Assembly (NCBI RefSeq): GCF_000003195.3
Contig: NC_012879.2
Span: forward strand, 40,988,338-41,052,337
Direction of reading: 5' to 3'
Length of the DNA stretch: 64,000 nt
Source: Sorghum bicolor
Taxonomy: Eukaryota; Streptophyta; Magnoliopsida; Poales; Poaceae
In this document: piece by piece, positions 56,337 through 64,000 of the stretch
Layout of the letters: each line of letters begins with the position of its first letter
Numbering within the stretch: the stretch's first letter is position 1
Made by a program: the position numbers and the translations under genes
Notes under the pieces: generated by a model
What the model was told of the DNA's origin: nothing
The model's input: only the letters and a program-made list of their open reading frames with translations
Databases searched by the model: none

Positions 56337-57128
56337 TCAGTCGTCCTGGGATTCGCTGGATGGCGTAGTCGGTGATTCCGATGGCGCCTCCTCTTCGTGT
56401 ATAACTATCTTCTCCCTCCACCCCTGACTCGGTGCTACAGTCTCCTCAGGACAGTTCTGTTCAAGCTGTATGTCTTCAGACCTTACTACTTCTTCTTCGT
56501 AGTCTGCCCATCCGTCCTTGATGATTTGCCTCCTCTGGTTGCGGTTGCGTTGTCTTCTTGTTGTCCTGACCTCCTTAGAGTTTTCAACTATATAGTTAGG
56601 GTAAGTAAAACAGCGGCATACCTTCTCAGAGGAGAAGTGTATGTGGACTTCTCCAATTCCAATATAGATGATTGCTTTAACGGTGCCGAGCAATCGGTCT
56701 CCCAAGGATGATGGGTGGATCGTACTCATCTTCTCCCATGTCAATGACCTAAAAATCATCTAGGGCTGAATATATATTGGTTGTAGGGGCATGGTTCCAT
56801 GCAGGAGGTGATAAGTGACTGCGGCCATTATGTTGTCATCAGATCTGGTGTCGTAGAGTGTCTTCTGAAAAGAGTATCTATTGATTGTGCATTCGATGCT
56901 TGGAACACCAGGGTCATCCTTCTTGATTAGGAAAGGCGACTTGAGTCGACGATCTTGACCTCCTCCGACGAGGATCCAATGTTTTAAGTCTTCTGGACAA
57001 GACTTCTCACTGTCTTCATCCTTTAGGTGCATCATTTGATTAGGTGTGGACCTTGACATCTGCACCTCTTGATACGGTGTCACCCATGTTCTTTGTTTGT
57101 CCAGCAGTTCGAAGTGCGGTGTTGGCAA
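56337..57128 (-). pseudogene. Decayed retropepsin domain 2 of AthD
   Basis: Two adjacent open parts (57128-56760 and 56759-56337) match AthC protease domain 2 and its acidic tail. The catalytic motif is changed (DTRSDDNI for DTGSGVNI). About 80 bases between the YIQ motif and the LTWEKM/VDMGED region are missing, with a stop at the junction. AthB has the same deletion junction. Domain 1 is absent. Not an active protease. Confidence 0.72.
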
Positions 57129-58524
57129 TATCCTGCTCAGTGTGTTTGTGCTCGTAGATCCAGGTCCTTCACTTGGTGGAGTCTAGGAGTTGTAAAACTC
57201 CTCCATGTTTTGCTCGAAGTGTACCTGCTCATAGTGACAAGGCAGAGATCAAGTGCATGGGCCCTGTTGGTGAAAAACACCAACAGAACCAAAATTGTAT
57301 TTGTTCTTCTCTAACCTCAAGCATAGTGAGCTAGGTAAAGTTGATGGATAATAAATTCATGAGTGTAGCATTTAAAACATTTGTCAGATTAGATCGCTCG
57401 ACCTAATGGAAAGATAATTTATCTATATTTATGTTTTGCTTATATCTTCCAAAGATTGAATGTGCAATGATTAGGAGTGTGGGATCACGAAGGTAGTACT
57501 AAGAACAAAGATTAAAGGACTAAACATGTTGAATTAATTGGGTTGGTTAATTTGGAGCTACAAATCATACATGTTTGTCTCTTTTATTCATGTGTATGCC
57601 AGAACCAAGAAGAAGCTTATGAAAGTGATAGTCGCGTACCTTATGATGTTACCTTACTTGAAGAGTGATGGTATGTATCACCTTGTGGAAGCTTTCCATT
57701 CGTAATGGGTGTGTATCTTGTTTATGTACTTTGTATCCTTCCATGGATCATCACTCTATGAAGAATGAGCTATGTCTTCCCTTGTGAAAATCGTTAAACT
57801 TCATGTGTCTCCTTTATCTCCAATGTGAGTTTGTATCTCAGGACTTCCCAGGTTGATATTGAAAGTTCTCCTGCAGGGGTTAGTCTGACAAAATATACCA
57901 ATGCCTACTCAAGCAGTTTTTAGTTCGGTAACCAAACTAGACTCCATGTCTAATCAGATTAAGGAAGGCTATTTAACCTAAGCACCACACTTAATTTAAA
58001 TGCCAATGGAAGTATGTCCAGTACTTCCAAACTAACACTTACTAGGATAAACAAAGGTAGCATGATGGCTTTTATAGAGATATACTCAAGTGGAGATGAA
58101 GTAGTGTGATTAGTATTTAACAAATTGAGCATGTCTCAAAAGTAAGGACAACCAACATAGCAACTTGGCAAAGGATGTTGAAGTACTCCCCCAAGCTTGA
58201 ATTTTGCAAAATTCAAGATTGGATGAATTTTAATTCAATGTTGCATGATGATTGGTTGGGCATACCTTGCGCTTGTCATTCCTCAGATCTTCTTGCTCCA
58301 ATCCTAGAAAGGTTAGTGACAAGAATACCCGAAGGAATATTTCTACAATTATCTTTATATGCTCAATACACAAGGCAATGTTGCAAATAATTAGAAGTTC
58401 ATGTTATGATCTGATAAGTGCTTGTTTTAGGACACTAAGCTTGTCCTTGGGAAACCATCAAATTATGTTGGTGAAGTGGTTTCCCCTCCAACACCAACCT
58501 AAACGTGCCTATATCAAGATCGAC
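57129..58524 (-). other. Non-coding tract of AthD with hairpin, palindrome and PPT-like motif
   Basis: Collinear with AthB 15552-17000. Perfect 9-bp stem hairpin at 57264-57286 (ctgttggtg, loop aaaaa), 22-bp perfect palindrome at 58196-58217, overlapping PPT-like AGCTTGGGGGAG (minus, 58197-58186). No ORF with support. Confidence 0.65.
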
Positions 58525-59466
58525 TCAATGATATCTGCAATATTTATTATAGACATATGCATCGATAACCACCCCTTTAAAGTTTTTATAAATAGAAAGG
58601 AAGAGGGGGTTGGAGATCGCAAATGTAGTAAGGTTGGAGAGACCAATTGATTGGGGAGATGTTTTATATGAGCAAGGACTTGGTGAGGTATTTATGAAAT
58701 AACTTCCATGCTCACTGTTGTTTCTCCCATTCTCAAACTCCAAGGATGATTCTTCATGAATGCTTAAAATTCCTCTAGGATTGTCTCTCAAGTTTGTTTT
58801 ATCCATCCATTAAATGGTGATAGCACATGGATTTTTAATGCCCTCTAGCCATTGATGTTGCTCTTCTCGATCCTCCTTGTGGTCTTGGTGACTCTTATGC
58901 TTGGGATGTCTAGAGAGATTCATGGGATTATCGGGAGGTTCAAGAGGAAGAGCATAGTAGAAATTATTAAGCTCAAGGATGGGTTGGATAGCCGAATCAT
59001 GGGATTGAAATGTTTGGAAATTGGCTATTGAAACTTCCTTTCCTTGTCTGGGAGTTGATTCCTTCTCTATCTCTAGGATTTTTTTATGAAGACTAGTACA
59101 ATAACGATGTCCACAAATGAAGACATACCTTCCTTTACTAACAGATAAAGAAAGAAAGACTCTACCAAAGGTTATATAATTAAGACCAATGTGAAAATAA
59201 AGAGGAAAAACATGGTCTTGTAGGGCTAGGTTTAAACCAGAATTTATAGAAAGTTTAAAAGATTCCCTAGGTGTAGCTAAAAGTGCATTATCTTCTTGAT
59301 TAAAAGATAGGACCTTGGCTATAGAAAAGGGTTGGTTTTGACTTATTGCAATCAACTCCGGACACAGATCATAATTAGGGGTAGGACTTGTTGACTCCCA
59401 TGGTCTATGGCTGGTCTCCGAAGGTGCAAAGAATTCAATAATAGGTATGGAATTTAAGTTATCCAT
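58525..59466 (-). CDS. Unknown protein of AthD (about 313 codons, one in-frame stop)
   Basis: It starts at 59466 (MDNLNSIPIIEFFAP), about 95 bases past the PBS, where gag is expected. A frame of 218 codons runs to a TAA at 58812-58810. The same frame goes on at once (MDKTNLRDNPRGIL) for 93 codons to 58525. The part after the stop aligns with the AthB ORF (QSIGLSN, LSIYKNFK, DAYVYNK), which argues that it was once translated with the first part. The N-terminal part has a hydrophobic middle (DHVFPLYFHIGLNYITFGRV) and a His/Lys/Asp-rich end. I recognise no domain and it does not look like gag. An ATG 180 bases upstream lies in the LTR and is unlikely to be used. Confidence 0.55.
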
Positions 59467-59559
59467 AAAGATAAAAATAAAAAGATAAAAGAATAAAAGT
59501 ATAAAAGTATAATACAAGATAATAGCAAGACTTAAAGTTATCTCAGCAAACCATCTTTC

Positions 59560-59577
59560 TCCCCGGCAACGGCGCCA
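59560..59577 (-). other. PBS of AthD (tRNA-Asp)
   Basis: The minus strand reads TGGCGCCGTTGCCGGGGA, 8 bases past the 5' LTR end. Confidence 0.88.
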
Positions 59578-59585
59578 GAAATGCT

Positions 59586-60955
59586 TGTTGATATTTGGTA
59601 ACGCAATAAGGAAATGATCCGCAAGCGCACAGATATCGGTGAGCATTTCACCCGGGAGGTTTTCCAGAGTATCGTATTTATATTTCTACCACTGGGAGAA
59701 AGGGTGCATCTGACTAACCAAATCTATTACTACTACCCCTTTAGGCTACAAGGAATGTTTCTCGATGTGAGTGATGTATAGAGAAGACTGCAACCGTAGT
59801 CTCGTTCTAACCTTGGTAAGGATGATCTACTGTTTTATTGGGGAAGCCTACGGAATCTAAACACCACAAAGGATGTTTGACCCACACCTATAAACCTACC
59901 TGTCCTGCTAACGAGATGTGGGCTTCAAAGGTAACTCGGAAATGTCACGTTCCTCGCTACTACCACGGTCCAGCTAGTCAGGGGATATCTATGAGTACCC
60001 TAGCCTAAACACCATGTTTACGCTAGCAATGATTACTCTAATACTTAACCAGAAGAGATTAAAGTAAACTCATAAACAAAAGACCAATAAAACAAAAACT
60101 TACTAGAATTAGAAGTCGAATTACTAAAGAATCCTAGGAGCAAGCCTCGGGTTAGAAGACTTGATCCCGCAGGTACAACCTTTGAGTAGACACCGACAGG
60201 CCAGGCTTCCTCCGATCTACACCTCCACTCTATCTCTCTCAATCTAGTAGAAACTAGAAGATCTAATTCTACTCACATTGGATGCTAAGCCTAAAAGAAA
60301 TTTTATTTAGAGGAGAGGTATTCCTTCGAGGGCTCCTCTCAACTCTATGATGAACTTGTCCTCCTCCAGGGGCCAGGGGGGCTTATATAGTCCTCCTCCT
60401 CTGTGCATTTTTGGTTCAGCAGGCGATGTGGTACTAAACTTTCCACCATATCTCATTAAAATGCACATAGGCCTTAATGGACCAAAATCTGATTTGGGCC
60501 CAATTAATCCCGCAGCTCTTTTATGTGGAGTCCTTGTTTTATTAATATCTCTTGATTCCGAACTCCAAATATAGCAAATAATATATGCATTTCGATCCAC
60601 TCGACGAGATCTTCGTAATGGTGTACTCCATTCTGTGATTGGTGCTTGTACCAGGGCAGGCGCCCAAGGGGGAGGGTGGGCGCCCTGCCCCTGGGCCCGT
60701 TCGGCCTCCTGTTCGTTCCCGTGGCTTCTGGAGTCTTCTAGATGATAGAAAATTGCACGGCACATTAATATCTCTATGTAATCCTGACGTGTGGGCCTTT
60801 CTTCCGTATTTCCCGATAACCCCCTGCAGAAATAGACAAACACCAAAACTCGTGGAATTCTGTCAGATAAAACCCTAAGTCTGGGTGTTGGTTGCATTTG
60901 GATCCTTTTCTTTATTTATTTGATGATTATATTTGGTACTTAAGGACCGTCAACA
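59586..60955 (-). repeat. 5' LTR of AthD (1370 bp)
   Basis: On the plus strand it runs from TGTTGATATTTGG to GGACCGTCAACA. The TATA box on the minus strand is CTATATAAGC (60390-60381). GC-rich inverted repeats are near 60655-60690. Confidence 0.92.
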
Positions 60956-61504
60956 CCTGTGAGCGCATCAACAGACGCATCAACGATAGAGCTGCACACG
61001 AAAACATGCGCCATATCGAGTATGATGCCGCACACGACCCTCCTGGCTTAAAGCAATTCTCCTCAAACCTCCGGCAGGTCATCTGGCCGCACAATTTTAA
61101 ACTTGAGAGGCTCAAAAAGTACGACGACAAAGAGAACCCTGAAATTTGGATCACTCTCTACAAGATCGCAGTCCGATCAGCAACAGGAGACGAACACATG
61201 ATGGCGAATTATTTCCCGGTCATGCTCAATCAGGTAGGTCACCAGTGGCTCCTCGGCTTGCCCGAAAATTCATTTGATTCATGGGAAGAGCTACGGCAAG
61301 CGTTCACCAACAATTTTATCGCTACCTACGAGCAGCCAGGAAACAAATACGACCTCGAGAGGATATGGGACCGCAAGAATGAACCACTGCACGATTACAT
61401 CCAACGTTTCTCGGATATGCGTCTTAAGATCCCAAAGATTTCTCACGACGAGGCAATTTCTGCCTTCATCAAAGGTCTTCGTTTTCACGAAGCTGAAAGG
61501 TCCT
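60956..61504 (+). pseudogene. gag: gag of element E, capsid part, cut by LTR F
   Basis: The retrotransposon-gag domain of a RIRE2-like Tat element: LRQVIWPHNFKLERLKKYDD, MMANYFPVMLNQVGHQWLLG, FTNNFIATYEQPGNKYDLER, LHDYIQRFSDMRLKIPKIS. Open from the AthD insertion to 61504, where the Copia-type LTR replaces it; the frame then stops at 61522-61524 inside that LTR. It is intact here but its N-terminal part left of AthD is decayed. Confidence 0.85.
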
Positions 61505-63991
61505 TGTTTGGTTTTGGTAATTGAGTGACAACTTAGGTGGACTAATAATATTTATGTGAGATACCGAAGATTAGTCCACAGGTGAATATGTGATGATAAA
61601 GGAGCTCATTGCATATGAGACATGACATGGAGTCATGTGATCAAGGTGGAGAAGATCAAGATGTGGCTTGGCTTGAGGCCCGATTGCAAGAGTGAAGGGC
61701 AAGTCAGAGGCTTTGAAGCTTGAGCAAGACATGGCGCCGATGGACCAAGGCAATGGTGAAGAGCAAGTGAAGTCAAGATCGATGAACCAATATGGTCACA
61801 TGATGATATGAAGTGGATCATATCATTTGTGATTGGTTGGTGCATGTGCTGTATCAACATTGAAGGAGTTGGAATGGAAAGCAGAAGTCAAAGGTATAAC
61901 CTAGGGCATTTCCATTTCACCGGTCATAAGGGAGTAGAGTAGTGCTTGACCGGATTTAGGATAGATAACCGTACTATAAAGAGGGGAAATCTTTAATTGC
62001 AATGGTTATCTAGTGCCACTAAGTGTTGAGTCTCATTTGCATATACCAAGCGCTTAGTGACGTGGTGAGTTACATGAGAAAGCCTAAAAATGATTCTGAA
62101 ATGCTAACACACATGCACATGGTGGTGTACACTTGGTGGTGTTGGCACATTTGCAAAGGAGAAGGTGTTGGAGTTGATTTTGATCAACTTGGTGAAGAGA
62201 AAGGTGTTTCGGTGTTCTCTGGACATTAGGATGGCTCTTGGATTGCGACTTGGATTGAGTATTCATATGGATTGTATAGCCCTCTGACTAAGCTTTCCAA
62301 AAATGTCCAAGATCATCGAGTTTGGAGTTCAGAGCTAAAAGCTAGCAACATAACAAGGTTTGAGATGGTGCTGAGAATGCTGGACTGGAAGTTTTGGTGG
62401 AACTTCCGGTGGTACTTCCGGTGCCTGACCGGAAGTTCCAGTCAGCCTGATAGGAAGTTCCGGTTGGGCTGTGAGAGATGCGCTCGCGTTTGAGAAAACA
62501 CTTCCGGTGTCTGACCGGAAGTTCCGGTCCATGACCAGAAGTTCCGGTCCATAACCGGAAGTTCTGGTCCATGAATGGAAGTCCGCATAGGAGCCTTTGT
62601 ACATGCCCTCGCGTGTTAGGATTCACTTCTGGTCAGAAGTTTCGGTGGAACTTCCAATGGGTCTGAGTCTCTCACAACGGTCAGATCTGCTTGGCCACAA
62701 TGGTCAGATCTGCTTAGACTAAGGCTCGAACAGTCAGATCTAGTTGGATCGGAAGTTCCGGTCCTAGGCACCGGAACTTCCAGTGCCACTCTATAAATAC
62801 CATTGGGAGCGCCAGCTGAGTGTTTGAGGGAGCAGTTTTCTTCTTCCTACTCTTCTCCCTCCCCATTTGGAACACAAGGAAGTTAGGGTTCCTCCTCTCC
62901 TCTATCTCTCCATGGATTTGAGTTGAAATTTCTTAGAGAGATTGAGAGCCCTTTGTGGGTGTGGATGAGAGGTTGAAGATCCACCATTTTCCCTTCCTCT
63001 CCCTCTCATGCTTGGTGCTATTTTGAGTAAGGGAGTGAGAGCCTAGTGTGTGCATTCAGGATTTGCATTTGGTGGCACTAGGAAATTTTTGTGTTTGGGG
63101 ATTTCTTGTTACTCTTGGTGATTTCCATCACCTAGACGGATTGGTGGATTGTGACTCCATTTGAAGCACTCAAGAAGGTTGTGCGGTGCTCCGGAGGAGG
63201 ATTTGTGAGGGGTACGGTGCTCACCCTGTGGGGATCGCGAAGAGCAACTCTAGTGGATTGCTTGTGGCTTGGAGGATCCCCATCTTGAGAGTGGATGTGT
63301 GGCACCTACTGAGGGTTTGGCTTTGGATTGTCAATTAGCTCGTGATCCATCAAGTGGGTGTATCGCCACAACGAGGACGTAGCTTGGTGGCAACCAAGTG
63401 AACCTCGGTAAAAATCACCGTGTCAACATTGTCTACTCTTCTCGGTGGTTTGCATTTGCCTTATACAAGCTTGTATTTACATTCTATGTACTTATGCTTG
63501 TGTAGTTGCCCTTGTAACTAGTCTTGCTTGTGTTGCTTGATAGTTACCTTCCTGCTTGTGTAGCTAGAAGTAGTTCCCTTGCATGGCTAATTTGGTTTGT
63601 GTAACCTTGTTAGTCACTTTGCTTAGTTTGTGTAACTAAGTAAGTTGTGCTCTCTAATTTGGCATTAGTTGCCTTGTTATTGAGCATTGCTAGTGAGCTT
63701 AGAAGCTTTGTGCTTTTGCTTGCTAGTTGTATAGGAGCTACCTAGTTTGCAACGTACTAGTGGCATAGGTTTGTGTGACCTTGCTCCTAGAATTGGTTCG
63801 GTGAGCTCTTGCTAAGGAAGCACCTTATTTTCTTATTTAGGATCTTTTACAATGTGCTAGAGAACTTAGATAGAGGGGTGTAGTCTTGGCTAGACTGAAA
63901 GTTTTAATTCCGCATTTGTTTCGGTTAGCCAGTGCAACAAGTTTTAGAAAGGACTATTCACCCCCCTCTAGTCCGCCATCTTGACCCTTCA
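61505..63991 (+). repeat. LTR F: 5' LTR of a probable Copia (SIRE-type) element, 2487 bp
   Basis: It starts TGTTTGGTTTTGG and ends ACCCTTCA, followed after two bases by TGGTATC (63994-64000), the start of an initiator-Met PBS. So it is the 5' LTR of a plus-strand element that continues right of the window. The TATA box (ctataaata) is at 62791-62799. The U3 has a dense set of ttccggt motifs (62390-62790). The lineage call comes from the LTR start and end sequences, from memory. The left target flank is gtcct (61500-61504). Confidence 0.75.
62391..62790 (+). repeat. Cluster of ACCGGAAGTTCCGGT-like motifs in the LTR F promoter
   Basis: At least eight exact or near copies of ttccggt or its complement accggaa occur within 400 bases directly upstream of the TATA box, often paired as near-palindromes ccggaag/ttccgg. 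Spacing is irregular, so this is a motif cluster more than a satellite. Confidence 0.8.
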
Positions 63992-63993
63992 AT

Positions 63994-64000
63994 TGGTATC
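63994..64000 (+). other. Start of the PBS after LTR F, cut by the window end
   Basis: TGGTATC matches the first seven bases of the initiator-Met PBS. Confidence 0.65.

Larger units (their letters stand above)
52798..60955 (-). mobile_element. AthD: complete non-autonomous Athila element, 8158 bp, TSD cctgt
   Basis: Minus strand: 5' LTR 59586-60955, PBS 59560-59577, unknown ORF 59466-58525, non-coding tract, protease relic, tail, PPT 54170-54182, 3' LTR 52798-54169. TSDs cctgt are at 52793-52797 and 60956-60960. There is no gag, RT or integrase. By eye the LTRs differ at about 2-3% of sites, so this copy is older than AthB and AthC. It shares LTR ends, PBS and PPT with them. Confidence 0.93.

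Noticed and set aside
1..64000. CRISPR array, bacterial operon, rRNA, or host gene
   Set aside because: No regularly spaced repeats, no ribosomal or tRNA gene sequence, and every coding segment found belongs to a retrotransposon or its passenger gene.

Overview
This window is plant nuclear DNA, almost certainly from a large-genome grass. Nearly all of it is LTR retrotransposons nested inside one another; I find no host gene outside them. The grass assignment rests on the element families (Ty3/Gypsy Tat, Athila and Tekay chromovirus lineages and one probable SIRE-type Copia LTR), on the CG-rich LTR promoters and on the nesting density. The species cannot be named from sequence alone.

The layout was rebuilt from LTR ends, primer-binding sites (PBS), polypurine tracts (PPT) and 5-bp target-site duplications (TSD). 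Tat2 (plus strand, 21633-25273 and 44145-47703) is the host of the central block. Tek1, a minus-strand Tekay chromovirus (25274-44144, TSD ggggt), is inserted in it. AthC, a plus-strand Athila element (30567-38577, TSD acaag), is inserted in the reverse transcriptase of Tek1. To the left, a second minus-strand Tekay-like element (TekX, 5' LTR 9387-13935 plus 21587-21632) abuts the RT of Tat2. Its LTR contains AthB (13936-21581, TSD atgct). Its leader is cut by AthA (3' part 6341-8755), which is itself interrupted by Tat1 (1-6340).

The right part (47704-64000) is a second nest. Older LTR and Athila-like fragments (47704-49811) are followed by the start of a TekX-like LTR (49812-51005). Next comes a RIRE2-like Tat element E, with its LTR at 51006-51477 and gag at 51514-52797 and 60956-61504. 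E is split by AthD, a minus-strand Athila element (52798-60955, TSD cctgt), and then by a Copia-type LTR (F, 61505-63991) whose PBS starts at the window edge.

Three things stand out biologically. First, both Tat copies carry, antisense to their own pol, a six-exon gene for a plant-mobile-domain protein with a coiled-coil tail and its own conserved TATA box. Second, the Athila copies look non-autonomous: AthC encodes only gag and two tandem retropepsin-like domains, while AthB and AthD lack gag and instead share an unrecognised reading frame, a hairpin, a 22-bp palindrome and extra PPT-like motifs. Third, the Tat family is saturated with the hexamer GCCGAT/ATCGGC. Most pol reading frames are broken by stops, several of them CGA-to-TGA or CAG-to-TAG changes that fit decay of methylated DNA.
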